This document shows positions 1 to 8,922 of a stretch of 64,000 nt of DNA, one piece after another. The stretch covers positions 124,001-188,000 of the forward strand of contig CAKUZR010000003.1 in NCBI GenBank assembly GCA_934718065.1. Reading direction: 5' to 3'. This stretch comes from an uncultured Treponema sp. GTDB taxonomy: Bacteria > Spirochaetota > Spirochaetia > Treponematales > Treponemataceae. The number at the start of each line of letters is the position of its first letter. Within the stretch, counting starts at the first letter, position 1. The position numbers were made by a program, and so were the translations under genes. The notes under the pieces are model-generated. The model was not told the DNA's origin. It made no database searches and saw only the letters and a list, made by a program, of their open reading frames with translations.

Positions 1-2
1 AT

Positions 3-284
3 TCCCATTTTGACCATGTCTCAGGATTTGTTGCAAAAAACGGACAGGGCGGCATTTCAATTTCAAAAATCCAGATTCTGAACACACTTATTGACCATCT
101 TTCTTCTATAAAAAGCGGCAAGATTCCAGCCGCAATCAAAAATTCAACGCCGGAACAAATCGACTCGCTCATAACAAATTATCAAACGCAGATCAGGCAG
201 GCTGTGCAGGCCGCAGATTCAGTTCCGAACGGAGTCGCAGGCGCACGACCGGAGCCAGGCGCTCTCTTTTCCATCAGCGCTTAA
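3..284 (+). CDS. C-terminal fragment of an unrecognised protein
   Basis: An open frame enters from the left edge and ends at TAA 282-284, giving about 93 residues. The fragment begins around SHFDHVSGFVAKNG and ends PGALFSISA. Its middle is a likely amphipathic helix (KIQILNTLIDHLSSIKSGK). Codon usage resembles that of the following genes, so I take it as real. The start lies outside the window. I do not recognise a family. It is 28 nt upstream of the antiporter gene on the same strand and could be cotranscribed with it. Confidence 0.5.
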   Translation, partial: SHFDHVSGFVAKNGQGGISISKIQILNTLIDHLSSIKSGKIPAAIKNSTPEQIDSLITNYQTQIRQAVQAADSVPNGVAGARPEPGALFSISA

Positions 285-312
285 AATGCTATAGTTTCGC
301 CAAGAGGCAGAA

Positions 313-1281
313 ATGATTTTTCTTCAGATTTTTATTCTTGTCGCGGGTTTTGCTTTTTTGGTAAAAGGCGCGGATTTTTTTGTTGACGGAGCCTCGTCAA
401 TCGCAAAGGCTCTGAAAATTCCGGCAGTTGTAATCGGACTCACGATTGTTTCGTTCGGCACAAGCCTTCCGGAGCTTGCAGTAAGCGTAACATCCGCAAT
501 AGAAAACGCGGAAGGAATTGCAATCGGGAACGTAATCGGCTCGAACATTGTGAATCTTATGCTCGTAGCCGGATGCGCGGCGGCAATTTCTCCAATGAAA
601 ATGGAAAAATCCCTGATGAAAAAAGATTTTCCGTTTTCAATTTTAATAACGGCCGCGCTTTTTGTAATGCTCGCGGACAAATTTTTCAGCCCGGACGAGC
701 AGCAGAACATAATTTCACGCGCAGACGGAATAATTCTTCTTCTATTTTTTGTAATTTTCATGTACTCAACTGTTTCATATTCACTTTCAGGCCAGAACGC
801 GGAATCTGAACAGACAGAAAACCCGGAGGAAAAATCTCCGCTCGCAAAAAGCATTCTTGCAACAATTCTAGGACTTGCCGGCGTAATCATAGGCGGCCAG
901 ATGGTTGTAAAAAGCGCAACTTTCATCGCAAAAGCCGCCGGAATGAGCGACACGCTTATCGGGCTTACAGTAGTCGCATTCGGCACAAGCCTTCCGGAGC
1001 TGGTAACAAGCGTAATCGCGGCCAGAAAAGGCGAAAATGAAATCGCGATGGGCAACGTAATCGGCTCGAACATTTTCAACATTCTTTTCATCCTTGGAGT
1101 TTCCGCGGCAATCCGCCCGCTCAACGTTGATCCGGCCTGCATCTACGACACAATCATACTGATTTTCCTGAGCGCCCTTGTATGGCTTATGGCACGCCCG
1201 AAATTTCAGCTTGGAAGAGCCAGCGGAATAATTATGATTCTTCTGTACGCAGCCTACGATGTTTTTGTGTTTTTGCGCTAA
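313..1281 (+). CDS. Calcium/sodium antiporter, CaCA family (YrbG-like)
   Basis: This is a polytopic membrane exchanger of 322 residues, the usual size for bacterial CaCA proteins. Both alpha repeats are visible. The first has GTSLPE at about residues 49-54 followed by GNVIGSNIVN at 72-81. The second has GTSLPE near 224-229 followed by GNVIGSNIFN. These repeats form the cation-binding core of the Na+/Ca2+ exchanger superfamily. A charged loop rich in Glu and Lys separates the two halves, as expected for an internally duplicated antiporter. The ATG at 313 is preceded by AGAGG. The family is well recognised, but the exact ion (Ca2+ with Na+, K+ or H+) cannot be told from the sequence. Confidence 0.9.
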   Translation: MIFLQIFILVAGFAFLVKGADFFVDGASSIAKALKIPAVVIGLTIVSFGTSLPELAVSVTSAIENAEGIAIGNVIGSNIVNLMLVAGCAAAISPMKMEKSLMKKDFPFSILITAALFVMLADKFFSPDEQQNIISRADGIILLLFFVIFMYSTVSYSLSGQNAESEQTENPEEKSPLAKSILATILGLAGVIIGGQMVVKSATFIAKAAGMSDTLIGLTVVAFGTSLPELVTSVIAARKGENEIAMGNVIGSNIFNILFILGVSAAIRPLNVDPACIYDTIILIFLSALVWLMARPKFQLGRASGIIMILLYAAYDVFVFLR

Positions 1282-1285
1282 TTAA

Positions 1286-1314
1286 TTGAATACACTAAAA
1301 AAAAATGATATTAT
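1286..1314 (+). promoter_or_regulatory. Sigma-70-type promoter of prs
   Basis: TTGAAT (1286-1291), a 17-nt spacer and TATTAT (1309-1314) precede prs. The expected start near 1321 leaves a 5' UTR of about 29 nt that includes AAGAGG before the ATG at 1350. This gene follows the conventional SD-dependent layout, unlike the leaderless group elsewhere in the window. Confidence 0.6.
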
Positions 1315-1349
1315 CTATCTACTTCCACTAATAAAAAGAGGTTTGAAGA

Positions 1350-2618
1350 ATGCCGTATTCAGAACCAACTGATCTTGCGGTTATTGCATGCCCTGGCGGT
1401 GAAGCCTTCGCAGATGCGGTAATCACACATTTAAAGCACATGTACAAACATCGTTTCACACTCAAGAACGATGCCATCTCAAAACGTTACAATCTTGAAA
1501 AATCAGAGCTAATCAACAAGATCAACCTTGAAAATGACCTTGAAACATCTGATTTGGTTATCCGCGGTGCGATTGACAAATACCGTGCGCCGACTTTCAA
1601 GGTAGACACAACTTTCACTTATTTTGCAAATGGCGAATTCAAGACAGAAATCAACGAGTCTATCCGCGGAAAAGATGTGTTTATTTTTCAGGATGTAGAA
1701 AACCATGAGGTAATAAGCCTTAACGGTGGAAAAAACAAGCTTTCACTTTCTGTGAACGACCATCTTATGTGCCTTTTGAACACAATCGACTCTGTCCGAC
1801 AGGCTGGAGCGGCGCACATAACTCTGGTTGTTCCAGTTTATCCTTACAGCCGACAGCACAAGAAAAAGGGCCGCGAAGGTCTTGCAGCCGCAATGCTCGG
1901 CCACGTTTACGAAATGCTCGGCGTTTCAAGAATTATAACGCTCGACATCCACAGCCGTGAAATTGTGAACGCATTCAACACAATCAACCTTGAAAATCTT
2001 CACGCAAGCTACCAGATTATCCGCGAGCTTGGAAAAATAGTTGACCTTACAGGAAAAAATGACGATCTCGTTGTTGTTTCTCCTGACACAGGTGCAATTG
2101 ACAGAAACAAATTCTATGCTTCCGGACTTAAACTTCCTCTTGCAATGATTTACAAGGAACGCGACTATTCAGTTGTAACCCAGAACGCAAAGGACACAAA
2201 CATAAAGAGCGTAAAACTCCTGGGCGATGTAAAGGGAAAAGTTGCTTTCCTTGCGGACGATATGCTTGGAACCGGAGGAACTTTGCTCAAGGCGATGTCT
2301 TTCCTCAAGGACAACGGCGCGACAAAAGTCATTGCGGCAATCAGTCTTCCTTTCTTTACAGGAAATGCGATTGAGCTTTTCGACGAGGCTTACAAGCAGG
2401 GATTGTTCTACCGCGTAATCGGAACGAACGCTGTTTACCACGAGGAGCTTCTTTCAAAGGAATGGTACATCAGCACTGATGTTTCCGGATTGTTCGCAAA
2501 CGTAATCACAAGAATTCATCACAACCAGTCGATTGGCGACCTTCTGGACAACCGCAATATAATAGAAAAAATTGTAAAAACTCAGCAGCAGCAGGAAAAC
2601 GAGAAAACCAGCGAATAG
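1350..2618 (+). CDS. prs: Ribose-phosphate pyrophosphokinase
   Basis: The enzyme makes PRPP from ribose 5-phosphate and ATP for nucleotide, His and Trp synthesis. The diagnostic regions are an N-terminal INESIRGKDVFIFQ segment, the YPYSRQHKKKGR flexible-loop region, LDIHSREI and the PRPP-binding loop DDMLGTGGT near residue 305. At 422 residues it is about 100 longer than the common class I enzyme of about 315. The extra length lies mainly in the first 110 residues and in insertions. The ATG at 1350 is preceded by AAGAGG at good spacing. A strong terminator follows at 2644. The family call is firm. Whether the enlarged N-terminus alters allosteric control is unknown. Confidence 0.93.
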   Translation: MPYSEPTDLAVIACPGGEAFADAVITHLKHMYKHRFTLKNDAISKRYNLEKSELINKINLENDLETSDLVIRGAIDKYRAPTFKVDTTFTYFANGEFKTEINESIRGKDVFIFQDVENHEVISLNGGKNKLSLSVNDHLMCLLNTIDSVRQAGAAHITLVVPVYPYSRQHKKKGREGLAAAMLGHVYEMLGVSRIITLDIHSREIVNAFNTINLENLHASYQIIRELGKIVDLTGKNDDLVVVSPDTGAIDRNKFYASGLKLPLAMIYKERDYSVVTQNAKDTNIKSVKLLGDVKGKVAFLADDMLGTGGTLLKAMSFLKDNGATKVIAAISLPFFTGNAIELFDEAYKQGLFYRVIGTNAVYHEELLSKEWYISTDVSGLFANVITRIHHNQSIGDLLDNRNIIEKIVKTQQQQENEKTSE

Positions 2619-2643
2619 CCTGGAATAATTTTCCGCTGAAACC

Positions 2644-2690
2644 AATTGCGTCCAACCTGAAGAAAATTCGGGGAAGACGCAATTTTTATT
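2644..2690 (+). terminator. Rho-independent terminator of prs
   Basis: AATTGCGTC (2644-2652) pairs perfectly with GACGCAATT (2676-2684), and a T-rich tract follows immediately. An inner TCC/GGGA pairing can extend the stem. It lies 25 nt after the prs stop codon. Confidence 0.75.
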
Positions 2691-2751
2691 CGCGCGCGGA
2701 AATTTGTCATCCGGCATTTTCCGCGCCTTCATTTTTTTACTGGAGATTTTC

Positions 2752-4632
2752 TTGAACATTCTTTGCGCCGACATCGGAACAACCTCGCTGAAAATGGGAA
2801 TTGTTTCCCGGAAAGGCGAAATTCTCTGCTCTGTGCAGAAAAAATTTCCGCAGGATTCAAAAGACGATGAAAAATCATTCATTGCAAAAAAATGGCTTGA
2901 ATCTTTTAAAGCCGGATGCGCAGAACTTTCAAAAGAAACCCCGGAAGGAATTTCAGCGGTCTGCATTTCTGGAAACGGCCCGACAGTTGTTTCAGAAAAC
3001 GGAAGAACTCTTCTGTGGAACTGCCCGCTCCCGGAAGAAATAAAAAAATCGGCGGCGAACACAAAATCGCTTTATATTCCGCAGTTCCTGGCTTTCAAAA
3101 ACAAATTTCCGGAAGACTGGAATTCTTCAAAGCACATTTTTTCCGGACCGGAATTCATTGTCTACAAGCTTACAGGAAACGCAGTTTCCGTTCTGCCTGA
3201 AAAACGCTTCGAGCCTGCCTACTGGAACGCGGATGAACTGAAAAAATTTGGAATCGAGCCTGAAAAAATCCCGGATTTCGTTCCGCTCGGACACAACGCC
3301 GGAAAAGCCGCAAGCCCCACAGCAAAAGAATTCAATATTCCGGAAGTTCCAGTTTTCTGCGGCGGCCCGGATTTTATAACCGCTCTTCTTGGAACAGCAA
3401 CTGTGGAACCGGGAAAAATCTGCGACCGGAGCGGCTCCAGCGAAGGAATCAATCTTTGCGCTGAAAAACCGGTTTTCAAGGAAGGCTTCAGAACATTGCC
3501 GAGCGTAATTCCCGGCCTGTGGAACATTTCAGTGCTGATTCCAGAATCCGGCTCGATGATTGACGAATTCAAAAAAGAAATTTCTTCAATCGAAAAAAAA
3601 GAGCTTTCCTGGGACGAAATAATCAGCTACTCGCTTGACGACAAAAACAGCGAAGGCTACAGAATTCTTTCAGAGCTTTCTTCTTCCGTAAAAAGCGCAG
3701 TTTTAAAGCTGAAAAAACTTGCCATGAAAAACGGGCTTTCTTTCTCCGGAACAATGAACGCAACAGGCGGCCAGGCAAAAAGCCGGCGGTGGCTCGAAAA
3801 AAAAGCCGCGGACTGCAAAATTAATATTGAAGTCTGCAACACGCCGGACTCAGAGCTTACAGGAAACGCGGCGGTCGCGCTGTACGGGCTTGGAGTTTTC
3901 AAGAATTTGCAGGAGGCGGCAAAATCCATTGTTTTCGGCACGGAATTTTTCTCCTCAGGGCGGAAAAAAACGGAAACGCTCAAAATTTTTAAAATTCCGG
4001 AAAACCTTACGACTATCATTTTCGACATAGATTCAACTTTATACACATCGCCGGCCTACGCATTTGAGCAGGTGGACATCCAGATCCGGCACTGGGCAGA
4101 AAAACGCGGAATTTCCGCACGCCAGGCAAGAAATGAAATAAGCGAATTCCGCAAAAACTGGTCAAAATCGCACGGCGGAAAAAAAATCAGCCTTGGAAAC
4201 ACGCTTACAAATTTCGGCGTTACAATCCAGGAAAGCGTTGAAATGCGGAAAAATCTTCTTGAGCCGGGAAAATTCCTTGCGCGCGATGAAAAACTTATCA
4301 GCACAATCAGCAATTTAAAGCGGAAATACAAAATAATCTGCGTAACAAACAATCCGGTTCTTCCTGCAAGAAAAACGCTTGAAGCCCTGGGAATTTCAAG
4401 TCTGATTCCGGAAATAATCGGGCTTGACACCTCCGGAAAATCAAAGCCTGCGCTGGAGCCGTTCCAGATGGCGCTGAAAAAAACTGGCTCAAAGTCGGAA
4501 GAATGCATTTCAGTCGGCGACCGCTACGACATGGACCTTTCTGTTCCGCTTGAAATGGGAATGGGCGCAATTCTTGTAGGCGGCGTTTCCGATGTCTACG
4601 AACTTCCGGAACTGCTAAAAAAATCAAAATAA
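2752..4632 (+). CDS. FGGY-family carbohydrate kinase fused to a HAD phosphatase
   Basis: This is one polypeptide of about 626 residues with two enzymes. The N-terminal part (about 1-410) has the FGGY kinase fold. It starts ILCADIGTTSLKMG (phosphate-1 loop) and has a GGPDFITALLG region and a C-terminal ATGGQAKSRRWLEKKA segment. The C-terminal part (about 420-626) is a HAD hydrolase with DIDST (first Asp at residue 425), VTNNP, KSKPALEPF and VGDRYDMDL. Its cap resembles pyrimidine 5'-nucleotidases. The start is set at TTG 2752 because GGAG lies 6-7 nt upstream and the kinase motif then begins at residue 3. A longer frame exists from a TTG at 2704 but has no SD. The kinase substrate cannot be predicted. 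The fusion suggests that sugar phosphorylation and phosphate removal act on linked metabolites. Confidence 0.85.
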   Translation: MNILCADIGTTSLKMGIVSRKGEILCSVQKKFPQDSKDDEKSFIAKKWLESFKAGCAELSKETPEGISAVCISGNGPTVVSENGRTLLWNCPLPEEIKKSAANTKSLYIPQFLAFKNKFPEDWNSSKHIFSGPEFIVYKLTGNAVSVLPEKRFEPAYWNADELKKFGIEPEKIPDFVPLGHNAGKAASPTAKEFNIPEVPVFCGGPDFITALLGTATVEPGKICDRSGSSEGINLCAEKPVFKEGFRTLPSVIPGLWNISVLIPESGSMIDEFKKEISSIEKKELSWDEIISYSLDDKNSEGYRILSELSSSVKSAVLKLKKLAMKNGLSFSGTMNATGGQAKSRRWLEKKAADCKINIEVCNTPDSELTGNAAVALYGLGVFKNLQEAAKSIVFGTEFFSSGRKKTETLKIFKIPENLTTIIFDIDSTLYTSPAYAFEQVDIQIRHWAEKRGISARQARNEISEFRKNWSKSHGGKKISLGNTLTNFGVTIQESVEMRKNLLEPGKFLARDEKLISTISNLKRKYKIICVTNNPVLPARKTLEALGISSLIPEIIGLDTSGKSKPALEPFQMALKKTGSKSEECISVGDRYDMDLSVPLEMGMGAILVGGVSDVYELPELLKKSK

Positions 4633-4834
4633 CCTGAATGTTGAGTTTTTTTTTACTGAATTATGAAAAGAGCGCTTTCGGCATATTTCCAGTCTGTTCA
4701 GATGGATTTGGCTCGCGCTTCGCTTGTATTAATTCGGTGCTTCGCACTTTAAGTGATTCAATCGCCAAAAATCTTCACAAACTGAAAATCTGCCTACGCT
4801 TTTATTCTTTTGCATAAAAAACTCAACATTCAGG
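4633..4834 (+). repeat. TIR element, copy A (202 bp)
   Basis: The element begins one base after the stop codon of the kinase-HAD gene. CCTGAATGTTGAGTTTTTT at 4633-4651 is matched by its exact reverse complement at 4816-4834, giving 19-bp perfect terminal inverted repeats. The core has GATGGATTTGGCTCGCGCTT, a GGTGCTTCGCAC hairpin and GATTCAATCGCCAAAAATCT. The same core recurs at 34997-35195, at 45960-46157 (inverted) and in part at 8963-9060. There is no ORF inside, so it looks like a MITE or a structured regulatory repeat. Confidence 0.85.
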
Positions 4835-4854
4835 CAAAATAATTTCTAAATCTT

Positions 4855-4883
4855 TTGCAAATTCACCATTCTTATAGTAGAAT
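4855..4883 (+). promoter_or_regulatory. Probable adk promoter
   Basis: TTGCAA (4855-4860), 17 nt, then TAGAAT (4878-4883) lie 36 nt upstream of the adk start. They begin just after the end of repeat copy A. Confidence 0.5.
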
Positions 4884-4919
4884 TAATAAGATATTTTATA
4901 CAAAAAATCAGGAGCTACA

Positions 4920-5555
4920 ATGAATTTCATTTTTTTAGGACCTCCAGGAGCTGGAAAGGGTTCACTTGCTGTAAAAGTTGCAGAAGACTACAAAATTCCA
5001 CATATTTCAACTGGCGATATTTTCCGCGCGAACATTAAAAATCAGACTCCGCTCGGAGTAAAAGTAAAGGCGATTATTGATTCTGGCTCACTTGTCAGCG
5101 ATGATTTGACCTGCGAGCTTGTAAAAGACAGAATTTCAAAGGACGACTGCAAGAACGGATTTATTCTTGACGGATTCCCGCGGACAATTCCACAGGCAGA
5201 AATGTTCGTTTCAATCTGCCCTGAAGTTGCGGTAGTTAATTTCCAGGCTGAAGACGAGCTTGTAATCAAAAGGCTCAGCACCCGCCGTGTATGCAGAAAC
5301 TGCGGCGCAAACTACAACGTGCTTACTCTTCCGCCGAAAAAAGAAGGCGTATGCGACAAATGCGGCGGAGAAATCTACCAGCGCGACGACGACAAGCAGG
5401 AATCAATTCTTCACAGAATGGACGTTTACCGCGAACAGACTGAACCGCTCATCAAATTCTATACAGAAATGGGCAAAATCTACAATTTTGATTCTGCAAT
5501 TGAAACAAACGAGCTTCTAAAGGAATTCAAGAAAGTTTTCCCTGTAGAAAAATAG
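4920..5555 (+). CDS. adk: Adenylate kinase, zinc-LID type
   Basis: The enzyme interconverts ATP + AMP and 2 ADP in the cytosol. It has the P-loop GPPGAGKGS at residues 7-15, STGDIFRANI (AMP-binding helix), DGFPRT and a long LID with CRNCGANYN...CDKCGGEIYQRDDD. The four cysteines mark the metal-binding LID found in Gram-positive-like and many other adenylate kinases. The length of 211 residues is normal. AGGAG precedes the ATG at good spacing. It is followed by an imperfect hairpin (CCGCTGG 5574-5580 with CCAGCGG 5600-5606) before the HD-GYP gene. Confidence 0.97.
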   Translation: MNFIFLGPPGAGKGSLAVKVAEDYKIPHISTGDIFRANIKNQTPLGVKVKAIIDSGSLVSDDLTCELVKDRISKDDCKNGFILDGFPRTIPQAEMFVSICPEVAVVNFQAEDELVIKRLSTRRVCRNCGANYNVLTLPPKKEGVCDKCGGEIYQRDDDKQESILHRMDVYREQTEPLIKFYTEMGKIYNFDSAIETNELLKEFKKVFPVEK

Positions 5556-5573
5556 CGTAAAAAACAGTTTCTT

Positions 5574-5606
5574 CCGCTGGCAGAGCGCAATTCTGCTTTC
5601 CAGCGG
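5574..5606. other. Intergenic hairpin after adk
   Basis: CCGCTGG pairs with CCAGCGG, and an inner GCAGA/TCTGC pairing extends it. No clear U-tract follows, so a terminator role is possible but unproven. It ends about 20 nt before the SD of the next gene. Confidence 0.45.
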
Positions 5607-5643
5607 AGGAAATTTTCAGCAAGGGCGGGAGAAGGCAGCAGCA

Positions 5644-6961
5644 ATGGGCAAACCAGGCAACGACGATTTTTTTGAGGACAACACATTTAAAATCAATAAG
5701 CTTGTAACAAAAATATTGATTTTAATGAATTTTCTTGCTCCAGTTTCCGCGCTTCTTTCATACTTTAAAATCTTCCAGATTGACAGCAAATTCATATTTT
5801 ATTCAGAATCTCTGATTTTCATTTTTTCCGCAGTGACGCTGGCTCTTGTTTACGGCTTCAAATCGCCGAAATTCACGGAAAAACATCCAGAATTCCGCAA
5901 AATATTTCGGGCTGCTCGGCGCGTCTTTTGTGCTAGCCGTTCTTGGAACTCATGCGCACATCGGGATTTACATTGGCTACAGCCTGGTTATTTTTCTGAG
6001 CACGCTTTATTACGACGTGAAGCTCACGATGTTCCTTTCAGCAGTTGACTATCTTGCGATGATTCTTTCAATGTACGGAAAATCACTGAACCGCTTCAAA
6101 GAAGGAATAACCTACGGCTCTTCACCGCTGGCGGACTGCATTTCGTTTTCCGCGGGTTTTACAATTGAATTCATATTCGTTGTGCTGATTGCGTACAACA
6201 TCACCAGAAAAAACAGCAAAACCCTTCATTCTGCAATCAACAGGAACAAAAAACTGGAAAAAACTCAGCTTGAGTTCATGAAATTTGTTCCGCTTGTTCT
6301 GAAAAAACACGAGCTTGTAACAGGCTTCCACGTTGAGCACACGGTTGACTACGTAAGAATGCTCTGCAACAAGCTGCGGGAGCTCGGCTACTATAAGGAA
6401 GAGCTTTCTGAAGACAATATCGAGCTTTTTTCCACGGCGGCGAACCTCCACGACATCGGGAAAATTTATATTCCTGACCACATTCTTATGAAACCCGGAA
6501 AATTCACGCCGAAAGAATACGAAATGATGAAAAAACACCCTGAAATCGGCTACGAAATAATCCAGGCGATGCCGAAAATCTATGACAAAGGATTCAGCGA
6601 AGTCGCCGCGCAGATGGCACTGTGCCACCACGAACGCTACGACGGAACCGGATATCCGCGCAGACTAAAAGGAAACGAGATTCCGCTGTGCGCAAGAATT
6701 ATGGCCGTGGCTGATGTAACAGACGCTCTGCTGAGCTACCGCCCGTACAAGCCGGCGTTTTCAATTGAAAAAACAGTTTCAATCATCGAGGAAGGCAAAG
6801 GAACTCAGTTCGAGCCTATAATCGCGGACGCAATGATTCTTATGAAAGATGAAATAATAAAGTACGCGGAAGAACACGCTGAAAAAGAGAAGGATCTTAT
6901 CATAAAGGAAACGCTCTGGCGCGAACAGGAACGCGAAAGCCTTATGAGCGAACAGATATAG
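5644..6961 (+). pseudogene. Membrane HD-GYP phosphodiesterase-like gene, frameshifted
   Basis: Two overlapping frames encode one protein. Frame 1 (from ATG 5644, preceded by GGAGAAGG) gives an N-terminus with several hydrophobic segments up to PEFRK. Frame 2 continues with KYFGLLGASFVLAVLG, more membrane helices and a full HD-GYP domain: LHDIGK, then HHERYDGTGYPRRLKG and AVADVTDALLS. Joining the frames needs removal of one A from the AAAA run at 5899-5902. HD-GYP proteins usually hydrolyse cyclic di-GMP, and the metal and GYP motifs are intact here. The catalytic half alone could only start from a poor TTG near 5846. The break may be a sequencing or assembly error, a real inactivation or slippage. 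No small homopolymer long enough for classical phase variation is present. Confidence 0.75.
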
Positions 6962-6997
6962 CGGCACTGAGCAAAAAGCCCGTGCCACCAGAACAAA

Positions 6998-8767
6998 TCA
7001 ATCCCTTATGCTGTCAATATTTGCCTTTCCACCAGGAACAAACGGCAGAACATTTTCTTCCGGATCAACGCGGACGCGCACAAAGCAAGGCTTGTTCTTT
7101 CTTTCCGGGGAAAAAGCTTTTTTGTACCATTCCGGGTCGGAATCCGCATCAACCGCTTCAATTCCAAAACCTTCAGCAATTTTCAGCAAGTCCGGCGACG
7201 CAATAAATTCACTTGCAGAATAATTTTTTTCAAAAAGGAATTTCTGCTGCTGGTAAACCATTCCAAGAGTTCCGTTTTCAAAAACAATAACTGTAACCGC
7301 AAGATTGTTTTCCGCAAGAGTCGCAAGCTCCTGGATATTCATCATTATTGAGCCGTCGCCCGAAAAGCACACGACGCGCTTCGACGGATTCGCCATAGCC
7401 GCGCCAAGAGCCGCCGGAAGCCCGAATCCCATCGTTCCAAGGCTTCCAGAAGTAAGAAAAGTTCTTGGCTCTTCAACCGGATAATACTGGGCGGCAAACA
7501 TCTGGTGCTGGCCGACATCCGTTGTAACAAGCAAATCCGTTTTTTTTGTTCCGGCTTTTTCCGCAAGCTCAGGAACCGAGGCAATAAATTCCCGCGGATT
7601 CACGCTGCCCTTGAAATTTTCATTTTTTTCGCTTTCTTCTGGCGAACCGCAGTCCGATGAAAAATTCTCCTTGTTCAAGGCGATGATTTTTTCGCACCAG
7701 GAATCTCGCTCCGCCTCAAAAGAATTTTCTTTCTCTGAATGAATCCGGTTTTCAACAGAAGACAAAAGCTCCGGGAAAACTGTTTCAACTTTTGCAACGA
7801 TGCTTAAATTTGCAGGAAGAATTTTATTGATTTCAGCGGCATCAACATCAATATGAATTATTTTTGCGTTCGGACAGAATTTCGCCACAAGGCCGGTAGC
7901 CCTGTCATCAAAACGGACTCCGGCAGCAACAACAAGATCGCTTTCATTCATCGCAACATTCGCCGCGTAGCTTCCGTGCATTCCGACCATTCCGGCAAAA
8001 TCCAAGTCAGAATGAGGAACGCAGCCAAGCCCCATCAGCGAGGAAACAACCGGAAGCCTGTAAAATTTCTTGAACGCTCTGACCGCCTTTGCCGCCGCAA
8101 CAGTGTTGCATCCGCCGCCAAGATAAAGACAAGGCTTTTTCGCCGCGGCAAGAAGCTCAGCCGCTTTTTCAAGAAGAATCCGCATTTCATCCGGCTTTGT
8201 GTGGAAACGGACAGATTTTTCTTCCGGCTGCGGCTTTTTTATTTCAGGCCATTTTTCAAATTCATATTCCGCAAGCTGAATGTTGCGCGGCACATCAATA
8301 AGCACCGGGCCGGGACGACCGCTCATCGCAATTTCAAAAGCCTCAGGAATCGCCGTGAAAAGTTCAGCCACATTTTTAACCATTACGCTGTGCTTTGTAA
8401 TCGGGAACGAAAGCCCGAACGTGTCCGCCTCCTGAAAAGCGTCAGTTCCAATAAGATTTGTGTTGACCTGCCCTGTAATCGCGATGATTGGAATTGAATC
8501 CGAGCGCGCATCAGCAACGGCAGTCAGAAGATTCATTGCTCCCGGACCGCTGGTTGCCATGCACACAGCCGGAAGCCCTGTTGAACGGGCGATTCCCTGC
8601 GCAAAAAATCCGGCGGCCTGCTCCTGGCGCACAAGCACGTGGTGAATATTGCTCCGGGCAAGCTCGTCGTACAAAGGAAGAATCGAGCCTCCAGGAATTC
8701 CTGCGACGGTCCTGATTCCGTGCATTTCCAACAGTTTCACAATAATTTGAGCGCCAGTCTTTTTCAT
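6998..8767 (-). CDS. ilvB: Acetolactate synthase large (catalytic) subunit
   Basis: This is the first common enzyme of Val/Leu/Ile synthesis, TPP- and FAD-dependent. The N-terminal region has GIPGGSILPLYDEL, the catalytic Glu in VRQEQAAGFFAQG and ATSGPGAMNLLTAVADA. The C-terminal TPP motif reads GDGSIMMNIQELATLAENN. Its 589 residues are close to the family norm, with an extra acidic stretch near residues 350-390. AGGAG lies 6-7 nt before the ATG. No ilvH/ilvN regulatory subunit is adjacent on either side. The gene sits behind a leader-peptide attenuator at 8786-8951, which supports a biosynthetic role over a catabolic one. It converges with the HD-GYP gene 36 nt away. Confidence 0.95.
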   Translation of the reverse strand: MKKTGAQIIVKLLEMHGIRTVAGIPGGSILPLYDELARSNIHHVLVRQEQAAGFFAQGIARSTGLPAVCMATSGPGAMNLLTAVADARSDSIPIIAITGQVNTNLIGTDAFQEADTFGLSFPITKHSVMVKNVAELFTAIPEAFEIAMSGRPGPVLIDVPRNIQLAEYEFEKWPEIKKPQPEEKSVRFHTKPDEMRILLEKAAELLAAAKKPCLYLGGGCNTVAAAKAVRAFKKFYRLPVVSSLMGLGCVPHSDLDFAGMVGMHGSYAANVAMNESDLVVAAGVRFDDRATGLVAKFCPNAKIIHIDVDAAEINKILPANLSIVAKVETVFPELLSSVENRIHSEKENSFEAERDSWCEKIIALNKENFSSDCGSPEESEKNENFKGSVNPREFIASVPELAEKAGTKKTDLLVTTDVGQHQMFAAQYYPVEEPRTFLTSGSLGTMGFGLPAALGAAMANPSKRVVCFSGDGSIMMNIQELATLAENNLAVTVIVFENGTLGMVYQQQKFLFEKNYSASEFIASPDLLKIAEGFGIEAVDADSDPEWYKKAFSPERKNKPCFVRVRVDPEENVLPFVPGGKANIDSIRD

Positions 8768-8785
8768 AAAAACTCCTGTAAAAAT

Positions 8786-8810
8786 AAAAAAGCCCTCCGT
8801 CAGGAGAGCT
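8786..8810 (-). terminator. Attenuator terminator upstream of ilvB
   Basis: On the minus strand AGCTCTCC (8810-8803), loop TGAC, GGAGGGCT (8798-8791) and a run of Ts end 18 nt before the ilvB start codon. The stem is complete if one G-U pair is allowed. CCTGAC (8804-8799) inside it can instead pair with GTCAGG at 8852-8847. That makes an antiterminator, as expected for transcription attenuation. Confidence 0.8.
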
Positions 8811-8852
8811 TCTTTCAGTATATAAATTCTACATACACATAAGTCGCCTGAC

Positions 8853-8915
8853 CTAACTCAAGTTAGATTTAATGACGAGCACGACTTTTAGTGTATCTGT
8901 AAAAATCAATTTCAT
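8853..8915 (-). CDS. ilv leader peptide (20 residues)
   Basis: ATG at 8915-8913 opens a 20-codon ORF ending at TAG 8855-8853. It contains the run KVVLVIK, so Val-Val-Leu-Val-Ile are consecutive, with more Leu/Ile near the start. These are the three amino acids made through IlvB. Hairpin CTAAC-TTGA-GTTAG (8866-8853) spans the last codons and the stop, GTCAGG follows directly, and the attenuator lies downstream. A ribosome stalled on the Val/Leu/Ile codons would cover CTAAC and favour the GTCAGG/CCTGAC antiterminator. There is no SD. The -10 ends 7 nt before the ATG, so the leader appears to be translated from a leaderless RNA end. Confidence 0.8.
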   Translation of the reverse strand: MKLIFTDTLKVVLVIKSNLS

Positions 8916-8922
8916 ATCTGAT

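Noticed and set aside
5846..6961. HD-GYP gene starting independently at 5846
   Set aside because: The start would be TTG without an SD and would encode a basic, unrelated-looking 19-residue lead. A single-base frameshift joins it to the real N-terminus.
8786..8915. T-box riboswitch before ilvB
   Set aside because: I see no stem I, specifier loop or T-box consensus. A leader peptide with control codons and two alternative stems explains the region better.
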